A stretch of DNA of 64,000 nucleotides from Aureobasidium sp. EXF-3400 (GCA_024195585.1 SWBL01000026.1:171991-235990), one strand, 5' to 3'; shown: positions 10,354-21,510, counted from the first letter of the stretch. A program made the numbers and translations. Notes: generated by a model from the sequence alone, not told the origin.

Positions 10354-12970
10354 GACGAAGCAGCAAGAAAGTCAGTACGATATGGATAGGAGTAATGAAA
10401 ATTGATGGGTGCGACTGGTAGATGGAAAACCAAGGATTCAATCTTCAACGAAGCTTGGTCGGAGGTCCACCTACCGCTTGAAATTCTTGAGGAAAGAGCG
10501 ACACATGCTTCCTTCGAAAACATGGCTTCGCTGATCAACAAATACATTCTTGTCAAATTTTGTACCAGCATGGGCCCTACCATAATATTGTCTCAACAGA
10601 TTCATGAAAATTGCGCGAACAGCACAGCCAGACGAGGTTCCTATGTTGGTCTTGGTCGCACTCAGTACCGCACAGTATTCCAACCGACAATCATTCGCGC
10701 ACTCGTTCTTTTTGGTGAAGCAATTATTTTCAGCAGGTATATTGCATCGAAGTGGCTGGCGCATATATCTCATTCAGCCTGACCATCGTTTCGACCCCCC
10801 TTTTACACCAACTCTTTCTGTAGCTGTGATATTCTAGCATGGGAGCGCAATGTGACGCGTCTCTCCGCCTCCTTTTACTGTCGATGACTTGGCTCAACTT
10901 AGTTTCGTGTGTCGCAATCGTGGTTTGATACTGGGTTGGCGTCAAACAATATGGCTTTGTCGTTAGGGATCGGAAGCTGCGGCGGACTTCGGGTTTCTAT
11001 CAAGTGGTCTCTGCTGCACCCGGCATCGCCGAATATGCCGGTGTCGGAGGACGTTGTCGTCAATGCGCGTGGCCGGTCGCCACACGGGAATCATACGGCG
11101 CAGACATGTCTCGCACATGAGAACACGCTGTATACACGGGTTTAGTCTTCAGCATCTGGTGATCTGTCGACGTCGGCAGTCCACCGTTCTTGATCTTCGG
11201 TCGATCGGGTCTTGACGACAGGAACCGCTTGTTGATCCTGGCGATTCCTGCAAGACGCTGTCCCCATGGGGAGAAAGAGGAGAGAAGAAAAAAATGTGTC
11301 AGAGTATCGTATATGGTAGATTTTGTGTGTCATCTCGAGCGGGGTTTAACATTGAGTTCAGACGACACCTCGGGTCCCGGGGTTGCTAGCTCATCGTCCG
11401 AGGGTCGACGACATCACATCGCCGCCGAACCGTGACGATGATGGCTTGGAGATGAGAGTGGTCTATTCATCCATTGAGGTAGTGGGATGCGTAGAAGAAG
11501 AAAGGACGCACAATTGCGTTGAGGAAGCACGCCAAGTAAAGTTCCAAGTTGTGTGCTCTTATCGCTAGGCTTAAGTCAACGTAAATCGCATACGTGCAAG
11601 TTGGTCGCAATCGTCTTGGCTTCGATAGGAGGAGTCAGGAACCCGTCTCATGATCCCTGACACAGCCGATGCAGTGACGCCTTCTTCGTCAAATATTACC
11701 ATAAGTTGAAGGATGAGACTTTATTCTACTGGGATGGCGTCGGATCGATTCGCGCGAGGACGATAGGGCGGGTTTGCGCTGAAGCGCCTCCATTGCCTTC
11801 AAACGGCGGTTGAATTTGTGTACTTTTTTCGTACTGCTACTGCATGCGTATTGTATGGTCCAACGGAGTGACCGAGCTGGTTATCGCAGATGAGGCGAAG
11901 GAGCACCGATTCCCCTACGTACCCTTCTGTGTTATCGTGAGAGATCTAGGACCCATAGATGGGCCGATTCGAGATAGCCTGCTGATGTGCTGTTGAACAT
12001 TTATGCCTAGACGTGATTTTCGACGCTGCCGTGCAAAGCTTACGGCTTGTTGCACAAGACAATTGGCTGGCCAAGCGAGCTTCGAGTGCTTGTGGCGTGT
12101 GCGACCCTTGAATAAGCTCACGAATAAGCACACCGAGAGCAAAAAGGGTAAAAGGGAACAACGTCTTCTGTCAAAAAAATTACCTCTCTTCCAACACAAC
12201 CGCGATGTTGGTCGATTTGGATATGGCGTGACAGCACGAGCCACAAAGTTGCGTTTTCATTACCCCTTCAAATTGTGAAATGAGATGGTAATGGATTGCT
12301 CTCTTATCCGGGGGTCCTCGTGGGCGCTGGGACGCTCAGATGGGGTCGGCCTGATCTCCTAGATGGGATCCACTCCATGCCCAGAACACCGCGCTGGGAA
12401 GATCGTCGAGATTCGCGAGGACTAGATGACCGAATGTCTGTACGACATTCGAAGCAATCGGATTAGGGTGTGGCCGGGCAGTTTCTAGAAGTCTTCCACT
12501 GCGGCAGGGGCGACATTGCGACTGAAGCATAAGCAGAATCTTGCTGGTCATGGATGCGACGATAGGCCAATTTCCTGTCGTCGAGACAAGATCCTGGTGC
12601 CAACAATAAGCAAAGATTGAGAGACGCGCTGTGAGTGGTCTGTCGGCTGTGCCACTATCAGTGTTCTTGACGCTAAAAAGCAGCTAGAATGTTTTGAGTT
12701 TGGGTCGAGGCCCAGGCCGGTAGACTTTGGGGACAACCTTGAGACCAACATGTGGAGGTACACGGAGCACGCGAGCTTGTATGAGTGCCACCCATCTACC
12801 ATATAAGAGCATGTCTACACCCATCAATGGCGTTTCTATTTCTCATCAGCGACTGTTGCATTTCCTCTTCAACCTTCTTTACCTACAAGGGACTCTGAGA
12901 GCATTGACTCTCCCCCTTCACATACCTCCCTTACCTCTCTTCACTCGTTCCTAGGGAGATCAAAAGCACA
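10354..12970. other. Long intergenic region (2.6 kb)
   Basis: No supported gene. Frames on both strands are short and motif-free. The last ~250 bases before 12971 form a plausible permease promoter: a TATA-like catataag near 12800 and a long CT-rich tract ending just upstream of the ATG, as in strongly expressed fungal genes. Confidence 0.5.
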
Positions 12971-14638
12971 ATGTCTTCTGAGAAGCCCGCATACATCGTC
13001 GACTCCGGCGATGCCCACTCCGACGAGAAGGCACCTCGCCGTGGCTCAACAGCCGTCGGCGAGGCTGCTGATCTCTATGGAGACATCGAGACCGCCGAGC
13101 AGCTCGGCTACGTCTCTCGTGGTCTGAAGTCGCGTCACATCCAGTTCATCGCCCTTGGTGGAACCATCGGTACTGGTCTCTTCTTGGGTATCGGCAAGGC
13201 CTTTGCCCACTCTGGTCCTCTTTCTGTCCTTCTTGGTTACACATTCACCGGTATTGCCATCTGGGGAATGATGCAGTGTCTTGGTGAGATGGCAACCTGG
13301 TTGCCTCTTCCCGGTGCTATCCCTCAATACTGTGCACGTTACTGCGATCCCGCTATGGGCTTCGCTGTCGGCTGGAACAACTGGTACAACTCTGCTATCA
13401 CTCTCTGTGCGGAAATCAGTGCTGCAGCTGTCGTCATCGGATACTGGAACGATACCATCAACCAGGCCGCCTGGATCACTATCATCATCGTTGTCGTTCT
13501 TGCTTTGAACATCTTCGCCGTCTCCATCTATGGTGAGGCTGAGTTCATCTTCGCTAGTGTCAAAATCGTCACAATCGTCGGCCTGCTGCTTGTCGCCCTT
13601 GTCATCGACCTTGGTGGTGCACCTAAGCAGGGTCGTCTCGGTTTCCGCTACTGGGTTACCCCCGATGCTGGTGGCATGAAGGAGTACATCGGCAAGGCTG
13701 ACACTGGTCGCTTCCTCGGCCTGTTCGCCACTCTGATCAACGCTACTTTCTCGTACGGTGGTGTTGAGATGGTCGCCGTTGCTGCTGGTGAGGCTGAGAA
13801 CCCCAGAAAGAACATCCCTAAGGCCGTTCGTCGTGTCTTCTGGCGTATCCTGTTCTTCTACGTCCTTGGATCTCTCGCTATCGGTGTCACTGTCAGCTCG
13901 GACAACCCCCAGCTCACTGCTGGCGGTGTTGGTGCAAAGTCTTCTCCTTGGGTCATCGCCATCCAGAGCGCTGGTATCCCTGCATTGCCTTCAATCATCA
14001 ACGCTGTCATCTTGACCTCTGCTTCGTCGTCAGCCAACGCCTTCTTGTTCAGTGGTTCTCGTTACCTCTTCGCCCTTGCCCAGAACGGTCAAGCACCCAA
14101 GATCTTCCTCAAGTGTTCCAAGAGCGGTGTCCCTTACTACGCCGTCCTTGTCACCGCTTCGATCTCGCTTCTTACCTACATGAGCATCAGCTCCGGTGCC
14201 AGCACCGTCTTCAACTGGTTCCAGAACCTGTGCTCCATTGCCAACCTGATCACCTGGATCAACATCTTGATCGCATACATCCAGTTCCGCAAGGCACTGA
14301 TCGCCCAAGGTGTCGATCGCAACAGCCTCGTCATGAAGAGCAAGTGGCAGCCATGGACCGCATACATCTCCTTGGCCTACTTCTCCATGATTCTGCTGTT
14401 CAACGGATTCGCAGTCTTCACCAAGGGCAGATGGAGCATCGACGACTTCATCACCGCTTACATCGGTATCCCCATCTACATCGCTCTCTACCTCTTCTGG
14501 AAGATTTTCAAGCGCGAGTCCTTCGTCAAGCCCGCACAGGCCGATATCTGGTCTGGCAAGGCTGCCATGGATGCTGAGATTTGGCCTGAGCAGAACCCCA
14601 GAAACTTCCTCGAGAAGATCTGGTTCTGGATTGCTTAA
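12971..14638 (+). CDS. Amino-acid permease of the YAT family
   Basis: Intronless 555-aa plasma-membrane transporter driven by proton symport. After a ~45-residue acidic/polar cytosolic tail, YVSRGLKSRHIQFIALGG leads into the family-defining GTIGTGLFLG loop of TM1. About 12 hydrophobic segments follow, with the cytosolic C-terminus ending KIWFWIA. Conserved features include LGEMATWLPLPG after TM3 and FSYGGVEMVAVAAGEAENPRK around TM6, typical of fungal Gap1-like permeases. Substrate cannot be told from sequence. The N-terminal lysines could be ubiquitination sites for nitrogen-triggered endocytosis, as known for the family. The CT-rich leader and strongly biased third codon positions suggest high expression. 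Confidence 0.92.
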   Translation: MSSEKPAYIVDSGDAHSDEKAPRRGSTAVGEAADLYGDIETAEQLGYVSRGLKSRHIQFIALGGTIGTGLFLGIGKAFAHSGPLSVLLGYTFTGIAIWGMMQCLGEMATWLPLPGAIPQYCARYCDPAMGFAVGWNNWYNSAITLCAEISAAAVVIGYWNDTINQAAWITIIIVVVLALNIFAVSIYGEAEFIFASVKIVTIVGLLLVALVIDLGGAPKQGRLGFRYWVTPDAGGMKEYIGKADTGRFLGLFATLINATFSYGGVEMVAVAAGEAENPRKNIPKAVRRVFWRILFFYVLGSLAIGVTVSSDNPQLTAGGVGAKSSPWVIAIQSAGIPALPSIINAVILTSASSSANAFLFSGSRYLFALAQNGQAPKIFLKCSKSGVPYYAVLVTASISLLTYMSISSGASTVFNWFQNLCSIANLITWINILIAYIQFRKALIAQGVDRNSLVMKSKWQPWTAYISLAYFSMILLFNGFAVFTKGRWSIDDFITAYIGIPIYIALYLFWKIFKRESFVKPAQADIWSGKAAMDAEIWPEQNPRNFLEKIWFWIA

Positions 14639-15492
14639 AGAGCGGTTGTTGGTTATGTCGTTGATGAAAAAAGATATCCCTTCACTTTCTTGTCGGTAGA
14701 TAATGAGACAATACTTAATGCTTTACACTTTTCATGCAATCTTCCGTCCCAGTATTTGACTTCTGTGATCCAGCTCCTTTGAATGATGTAGACGTTTGAC
14801 CAGAGTAGAACCGCCAGTCCAAGGTCCTCGAGAAGATGTAAGTTGATCGTCCTTGGATATTTGTTCCGGTGTTGAAAGCTTCACGGCCGCATGTCCATAA
14901 GTCGTAAAGTGGTGATCCAGAGAGATTCCTTAGAGAGATCGAGTAGAGGTAGTAATTTCACCTGATCATGAATTGATGTAAAGAAGACACGGGAGTGATG
15001 TGCTTGTAGTCAGATCCCGAAGGTGGAAGGACTGAGTCACTTGTCATTCGCAGGGCGCCGCGTAGGAGATTTGCTGGCGAAGTTTCCCGAATCCCGCGGC
15101 AAACACCTTGTTAGTAACACCATTCAAGCGACGGATGTGCTATTGTGCTTTCCCGCGGCGCACTTGTATTACTGGACATATACACGCGATCTGCCAGTAG
15201 GTCGATGCATTTTTCTATCGAATTATTGAAGAAGACACGATCCCGGGTAAAACTCGACGCGACAGTGCAATACGGAAAACCAAGCAGAAATTAGCGAGTA
15301 TGGTTTTCCGACAAAGCCAGACTTTTACCGAGTAAACGCGACTCTTTTGCTTCATGCTGCACCATGTGTGCTACGATTACGAAACTGTCGCGAACATTCA
15401 TCAGGAAAGAAAGCGTCAAGTAACTACACGATCATACGGCGTCAAGGAGTATCATTTCGATTTGGAGTTATCATTCGGCATTTAAGGCGCGT
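14639..15492. other. Intergenic region between convergent genes
   Basis: 3' flanks of the permease and the dioxygenase genes. Short unconvincing frames only. No repeat or RNA gene seen. Confidence 0.45.
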
Positions 15493-16722
15493 CTACGAAA
15501 AGCGCAACGCGTCTCTTCTGCTACTTGAAGCAGGGTCAAGGAAAGGTTTCTCGCCCAAGGAGCAGACACGATCACCCGCTCTTGCAGCCTCATAATCATA
15601 TGTCGCCGTGTGCCACGTGGATCTGTTGTCCCAGATCGCGAGATCATTCTTGTTCCACTTGAAACGGACTTGCGCATCGTGGTTTTGTGTAACGAGCTGT
15701 TTCGGTCAGTAAAGCTGATAGACAAGCAGATGGTTGGATTATGTGACTTACGTTGAAGAGATACTGCAGCAGTACGTCGGACTCATCTTTGGTGACGCCA
15801 TTGATGCGACGTGTGAAGCCACAATTCACGTAGACACTCTTCCATCCTGTCACTGGATTTGTACGAATAATAGGATGCACAGCCTCCAATGCCGGTCCTT
15901 GATTGAGAGGAGAGCCTCGAATCGTTGTGCGAAGTGGATTGCCCAATCTTGCAGCTTCTTCGTGGAAGAACTTTGCTTCGTGAGTCGCTGTAAGTCCCTC
16001 GAGGAATTGAGCCAAAGCAGGTGAGAGGCGGTCATAGACCTCGTAGCCTGACGCCCAAAGTGTATCGCCGCCGGTGATTGGTAGTGTGTGAATCTTCAGC
16101 ATGGCATAATCTGAGGGCACAGGCTCAAATGTGATGTCTGAATGCCATCCAGCACTAGCAAAGCGCGTGGTATCACTGAGTTGGTGGGTAAGACCGCCAC
16201 CCTTCTTTTGCTTCTCAGAGCTGATAACACTAATCTGATCACCAAGCTCACTGCCCTCTTCAGTCAAGGGATGGACATGAAGGCCAGATGATTCAGGCTA
16301 AGATATAACACCAGTCAGCTAAGGTATCTGCGAGAGTCGAGATAACTACTTACGCAACCCGAGAGTGTTGTCAAACGTTCCATAAATGCTTGCATCTGTT
16401 GTGGTGTCACATCCTGGTCGCGCAAGAAAATTACGCCACGCTGCGAGACTGTCGAGAGTTGTCAGGATACGGTATGTTCAGAATTCGTAAGATTGTCTGA
16501 CTGACCAGTAACAGCGATGTCTCGAATCAGAGCATCACCGTTCTTTGCAGCAAGCACATCTGCCACTTGAAGTCCATGATATTCACGACCAATCACAGGA
16601 GTCAAGTCTGAGTTCTGGTATGAATCTAACAGACCACTGTACTCCAAAGGCTTCGGTAGGCGAGTGCGAGCCTCACTCGGTGACGGCACCTCAAGCACCT
16701 CTGGGATGATGTTTCCAGGCAT
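15493..16722 (-). CDS. TauD/TfdA-type alpha-ketoglutarate dioxygenase (sulfonate dioxygenase, JLP1-like)
   Basis: Fe(II)/2-oxoglutarate oxygenase that in yeast Jlp1 and bacterial TauD releases sulfite from organosulfonates such as taurine. Exons complement(16506-16722), (16354-16448), (15752-16297) and (15493-15696) give 353 aa; all junction phases agree and introns are 55-57 nt. The facial triad is visible: H156 and D158 in WHSDITF, and H315 in WDNRSTWHTATYDY. Arg residues 10-14 positions later (AARAGDR) would bind 2-oxoglutarate. The N-terminal ~60 residues match the fungal Jlp1-like extension (LPKPLEYSG, IGREYHGLQ). It is divergent from a Dal5-type transporter 760 bp away, which suggests one substrate pathway. 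A herbicide- or other sulfonate-specific member is possible. Confidence 0.88.
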
Positions 16723-17483
16723 GTTCTATGCGTGTGGTTTGTTGACTTTCTATCTGATTGGTCACACAAAAGGCGATCCAGCAAAAAACGGATAGATGCA
16801 AGCCAAAGAAGATTAGCCGGGAAGCTTTTATATCTACAAACAAGTATATCCCTCGGATGCTAAGATTGGAGCACCATCGCCTGGACAGGCAAGAAGAGCC
16901 CCGGATAATGCTGCCCCACTCGTGGATAGCATGGAAGAGCCGGAAGCGCAACGTGGGATCGTGGTTCATCTGGGTACAACACGAGGCCGGAAACGAACAA
17001 TACAAGCGACAATCCACGATGCTCCTTTCCCTGAACACATGCGACTCTGTTTATTGGAGGAAGCTGCGTGTCGGTGAGGATCCTGCCTGATTAGTCGATG
17101 GCGACATCAGCAAGCAGGAGCACGACAAACGCCAAGCCATACCATTTCCCCTCCAAAAACCCACCAACCGCGCCACGATCTACTCACGACCAATAACGAA
17201 CAGCTGGAAGTGTTCATAGAAGCGAGATTCCAGCGTTTCTCCAAAGTGGTTGAGTGCGGTTCTCTATGTCGGATCCGCTCTGTCATCTCGTCTACCGAGA
17301 TATGTGATTATCCTCAGAAAAGTTGTGAGGCCGGCCGTGGCCGTCTTCCGATGTAACCTCATAGTATAAAGAGTGTACATCCTCTACACTATCAGTAGGT
17401 TACAGTCCCTTCAGTTACAGTCCCTTCCAGTCGAGTAGGTTACAGTCCCTTCCAGTCGCCGATTGTAATCTCCAGTTCTCGCC
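16723..17483. promoter_or_regulatory. Divergent promoter of the dioxygenase and transporter genes
   Basis: The 761-bp intergenic space between two divergent starts. It holds a TATA-like tataaag at 17365-17371 for the transporter, a CCAAT-type element (attggtca, near 16757) on the dioxygenase side, and an ATGGCGACAT at 17098-17107. That decamer matches the Cys3/MetR palindrome ATGRYRYCAT at nine of ten positions, which would fit sulfur-starvation control. This last point is suggestive only. Confidence 0.4.
17396..17456 (+). repeat. Triplicated 13-nt direct repeat in the transporter leader
   Basis: TTACAGTCCCTTC occurs three times, at 17400-17412, 17415-17427 and 17440-17452. The outer copies share the longer context GTAGGTTACAGTCCCTTC, and the last two share CAGTCG after it. 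The array lies between the TATA-like box and the ATG at 17484, so it is probably in the 5' UTR. Confidence 0.8.
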
Positions 17484-19322
17484 ATGGACGATTCTGCCAT
17501 CAAGCCGGCTCTCTATCCTGCTTCCACTGTGGAACAGGATCTTAAACCTACTGCTGAAGTAGGCAGAGATCATATTGATCTTCGCCCTCATGAGTCTTAC
17601 GAAGGTGCAAACCGCTGGGATCCTCTAGCAGAATGGACTCCTGAGGAAGAGGCTCGAGTTGTGCGAAAGACCGATTTCCTTCTACTTTCTTGGCTTTGTC
17701 TTATGTTTTTCGGATTGCAGCTCGATAGAGGAAATATCGGTATGTCAGACCTTCGGTAAAAACACCACAACCAGCTTGGAGGTGGTGTTATTGCCTTATA
17801 GTCAAGCCAGACTTACGCTAATTGCACTTTGCTTCAGGTAATGCTCTAACGGATAATATGCTTCCTGATCTGGGTCTAAACACGGATGACTACAACAACG
17901 TAAGCTGTACCGCGGAAGTCAAGGGTTGTATACATACTCACACTTCTCAGGGCACTACAGTGCAACTTCTTTGCTTCTTAGCCATGGAGTTTCCTGCACA
18001 GCTCCTAATTAAACGGTACGGGTTCAAGCAGATCCTGCCCTTGATGATGATGGGTTGGGGTACGGTCTCATGGGGTCAAGCGTTCATGACCAACAAGACT
18101 GGCTTCTACATCACTCGCGCATTAATTGGTATGGAGATTACACCTGGATCTATGCGAGGTGCGGTGCTGACCATCTGATAGGTGCATTCGAAGGCGGTTT
18201 CATTCCAGGAACAATCCTCTTCGCATCTTACTTCTACAAGTCTGCTGAGCTTTCAGTACGTCTGGCAGCTTTCTGGTCAACTCTCAACATTGCTCGTGTC
18301 ATCTCTGCTCTTTTGGCTGCAGGCATATTGGAGATGCGCGGTGTCCACGGCCGCCCTGGATGGTGTAAGTTTTCTCATCATAGGTTGTGAAACATAGCTA
18401 ATAACTACTAGTCTGGTTATTCCTACTGGAAGGTCTCCTGACTTTTGTCATCGGCCTCGTAAGCTACTTCTATCTGCCTCACTCACCTACGCGTACCAAG
18501 AGCGTGTTATGGCGCAAGGGATGGTTCAACGAGCGTGAAGAAATCATTCTCGTGAATCGCATCCTGCGAGACGATCCTGCCAAAGGATTGACGGCAATTA
18601 AGGAGCCAGTTACCATGCGCGATATCATTAACACCTGGAAAGACAGCTCAACATGGGGACTGTATCTGGTCGGTCTGATTGCATACATCCCTGCAGCACC
18701 CGTTTCCGGCTACCTGTCTCTAACGCTAAAGCGTCTTGGTTTCTCAACTTTCGACTCAAACATGCTCACCATTCCCTCCGCTGTTTTGCAAATCATCTTG
18801 ATGCTTGGTTTAGCATACAGCAGCAACCACTTCCTGGAACGCACATGGCATTGCATCTTTGGCGAATTCTTCATCATGCCATTGCTTATTGCTCTGCTTG
18901 CTCTACCCTCTGGCGGCTATAACTGGGGACGCTTCTCCATCTCAACACTCATCAGTGGATACCCCTACTTCCACCCCATTGTGGTGGCATGGATCAGTGA
19001 AAACACTTTCGATGTCAAGAAACGTGCCATTTCTGCTGCCACTTACAACGTTATCGTTCAAGTGGGTTCAGTCATCAGTTCGCAAATTTATCGCAAGGAT
19101 GATGCGCCCTACTATTATCGCGGCAACAAAGTTTTGGTGTCTATCTGCGCATTGTCGCTGGTCACTTTTGTTGCACAGCGTGAATATTTGCGTTACTTGA
19201 ACCGTCGCAAGGAAAGGCAGTGGGCTGTGATGAGTAAGGAGGAGCAGCTGGCTTATGTGTCAGACCAGGCGGAGAGAGAAAAGGATGGTAACAAGAGACT
19301 GGACTTTAGATTCCAGTATTAG
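17484..19322 (+). CDS. MFS anion:cation symporter of the Dal5/allantoate permease family (SOA1-like)
   Basis: Twelve-TM plasma-membrane transporter, 529 aa. Exons are 17484-17739, 17838-17899, 17951-18128, 18182-18364 and 18412-19322; all phases agree. TM1 ends LQLDRGNIGNALTD, the Dal5-family version of the first MFS loop. ALIGAFEGGFIPG, restored by splicing, is the family motif around TM5. Further TM segments follow to a charged tail. The family carries allantoate, nicotinate, pantothenate, vitamins and, in yeast Soa1, sulfonates and inorganic sulfur anions. Pairing with a TauD-type dioxygenase makes a sulfonate the best guess. The third intron begins gtatgg and would add an in-frame TGA if retained. 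Confidence 0.88.
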
Positions 19323-19702
19323 ATGTACGCAATGACCGATCTGAGAAGTTGTTGCTATACATGCTACATCAATCAGACGTATGGTTGCAAATACTACCTT
19401 CCCGACTTCAACCTCGTGTGCTAGTGAATTCTGCTCTCTTCCTGCAAAAGCATGTAGCGATTTCCTTGCTATCAAGAAGCACAATAATCTTCAAATTGGA
19501 GGTCTATCCATAGAGATACCAGAACGTATTACATCTCGATGGCTACTATTCTACTTCTCGAAAGTATTGTGCATTTTCATAGTTACATGCGGCACTCGTA
19601 CAGAATTTTGCACATGGGCCGGGAAGATCTGCTTGTACTTGACACTGTTCTGATGCTTTTGATGTTCTATATACACACAACAGAAACGGTCCATTCATCC
19701 GC
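19323..19702. other. Intergenic region between convergent genes
   Basis: Tail-to-tail gap between the transporter and the aldo-keto reductase; only 3' UTR-like sequence seen. Confidence 0.45.
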
Positions 19703-20656
19703 TCACTCGTAAGCGAAAGGATCCCACTCTCCAATATTGCCCTTCTGACCCTCATCCAACTTCTCAATCTCCTTCATATCCCCAGCATCAAGCTCCCAAC
19801 CAAACACATCCGCGTTCTCAGCAATACGAGCATCACGATCACTCTTGGGAATAATAGAAATGCCCATCTGCAAGCACCAACGCAGCACAACTTGAGCAGC
19901 AGTCTTTCCATGCTTCTCAGCAATCTTCTTGATAACAGGGTCGTTGAGACGTTTTCCTTGGGTTAGGGGCGAGTAAGCAGTTACCACGATGCCTTTGGAA
20001 CGGCAATAGTTCAAGATAACGCGTTGTTGGTTCCAAGGGTGAAATTCGATTTGGTTTACAGCGGGCAAGACGTCGACATCTGAGTGAGCCATGAGAGCGT
20101 CGATATGCTTGGGAGACCAATTGCTGACACCGATGGCTTTGGCTTTGCCGGATTTGAGAGCTTCTTGGAGACCCAACCAGGCTTGATGGCGTGCTTCTGC
20201 GCCAGGGCGAGGGTTGTGGAGGAGGTAAAGGTCAAAGTAATCCAGACCAGAAGTCTTTAGACTTTTGTTGATGCCCTCCAATGCAGCTTGCTTGGAGTAT
20301 GTGGTGTGACCGGCTTCGAGACTGTTCAAAGGCCATGGACCAGCATTGCACAACTCATCAAAAGAGGTAGGCATATCATCCCTCGAGAGATCCGTCTCCC
20401 ACAACTTTGAGCAGACGAAAATGTCCGAACGCTTGACTGAAGGATTTTGAGATAGGAATTTGTTGACGGCAGTACCGGTTTCGCGCTCATTGTAGTAGAT
20501 CTGTGCAGTATCCACACTGCGGTATCCCTTCTCGAGTGCAGACAAAACGGATTGTTCACATCTTGAAGAGACACAGACTCCGAGGCCAAGGACGGGAATT
20601 TGGGCGTCACTTGATGGGAGAGGGAGTCGCGACTTTGAGGTGAGTTCGGCTGACAT
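19703..20656 (-). CDS. Aldo-keto reductase
   Basis: NADPH-dependent carbonyl reductase of the AKR superfamily, 317 aa, single exon. The catalytic tetrad is recognisable: D49 and Tyr54 in SVDTAQIYYNE, K84 in CSKLWE and H147 in LYLLHNP. The cofactor-binding end carries SIIPKSDR. Compared with usual AKRs, about 28 extra residues (roughly 91-119, rich in Pro, Asn and Gly) lie between the Lys and His. No splice sites flank this insertion convincingly, so I keep it as coding. Physiological substrate unknown. It is convergent with the sulfonate-type transporter, with no direct evidence of a joint pathway. Confidence 0.88.
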   Translation of the reverse strand: MSAELTSKSRLPLPSSDAQIPVLGLGVCVSSRCEQSVLSALEKGYRSVDTAQIYYNERETGTAVNKFLSQNPSVKRSDIFVCSKLWETDLSRDDMPTSFDELCNAGPWPLNSLEAGHTTYSKQAALEGINKSLKTSGLDYFDLYLLHNPRPGAEARHQAWLGLQEALKSGKAKAIGVSNWSPKHIDALMAHSDVDVLPAVNQIEFHPWNQQRVILNYCRSKGIVVTAYSPLTQGKRLNDPVIKKIAEKHGKTAAQVVLRWCLQMGISIIPKSDRDARIAENADVFGWELDAGDMKEIEKLDEGQKGNIGEWDPFAYE

Positions 20657-20929
20657 GGTGATGGATTTGGGATATAATTGACGTTGCTTCCTTCGACAGA
20701 TAGAAATTGTGGAAAGTATGTGAGTCAGCCGCCTCAGGCACAGTAGACAAGATCGTTCTGCATGACAATGTCGGCTATCGATTCCTACAGTTTAGCCGCC
20801 ATATTGGTTGAAGAGCATTGGTGATGGCGTGCTTGTGCTGCGGATTGACGTTGGTTGGCACAGTCCACCAACCTCGGTCCTCGCGTCTAACATTTCCTCA
20901 TTCGTTAATTGATTCGGTTTACGTGTTCA
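20657..20929. other. Promoter region of the reductase gene
   Basis: Immediate upstream sequence of the aldo-keto reductase gene. No distinct element identified. Confidence 0.35.
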
Positions 20930-21510
20930 TCGATAACTTGGTTAGGTCTCATTTATACGATTGTTGGTGGATCCATGTTACATTCTGAGCTATCTAGTAA
21001 TGCTACTTAAGAATTATACTATGTAATGTAAAGCAAGTCATGATAATCATAAGGTTAGACCCGAGGCGACTAAATAGGTATCTTATAAACAGACTTGGAA
21101 AATGAACTTATTATATCTATCGTCAAGTTTCCCCTTAGTTAATGCTTATAGAGCTAGGTATTACACGAGTCTTTAGTCCCTTAACCTCGCTCTCTCTCTA
21201 GCCAAACGCTACTCCGTAAGTCTTATGCAATTCGTCCGTATGCTAACCATCTTATAGCTAATAGCGCAGAGACTAGATACTTTACAAGACTCCAACCGTT
21301 TCTATAGACTCTGGTTTGTAGGCCTACGTGGTTCTCTAGCCACCCCGTCTTCGAGAATATATAACGCTTGTAACTGTCAAACTGCACAATGGTTTCGGGA
21401 GATAGGATGTGTCCATAGAGAAGCGACATAGCCTTAGCCTTCTTTGGACACAATTCTAGGCTGGAAACTATTGTGCCTTTTAATAGTGGGAATGCTGCTC
21501 CACACCTTGA
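20930..21510. mobile_element. AT-rich degenerate transposon relic, probably RIP-affected
   Basis: Composition changes sharply here: TpA-rich, full of TTA, CTA and TAT words, with frames broken by stops, unlike both flanks. On the minus strand a 76-codon fragment (21223-21453) still reads as protein (LCPKKAKAMSLLYGH, then FDSYKRYIFSKTGW) but has no gene structure. Part of it (21383-21508) is similar in DNA and in the minus-strand reading frame to sequence inside an intron of the amine oxidase gene at 28.6 kb. A dispersed element decayed by repeat-induced point mutation explains both. I cannot name the family. Confidence 0.5.
21383..21508 (-). repeat. Dispersed repeat, copy 1
   Basis: Similar by eye, roughly 70%, to 28609-28737 with few gaps. 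Shared words include TGCACAAT, ATAGGAT, GAGAAGC, CTTTGGA and ATTGTG in the same order. Read on the minus strand both encode a related peptide (LExxPKxAxxxxLLxG). Confidence 0.6.

Noticed and set aside
18129..18181. Continuation of the transporter frame through the third intron
   Set aside because: It ends in a stop after 16 residues, and splicing restores the family motif ALIGAFEGG.
21223..21453. 76-codon minus-strand frame as a stand-alone gene
   Set aside because: Embedded in an AT-rich decayed island with a second degenerate copy elsewhere; better read as a transposon fragment.
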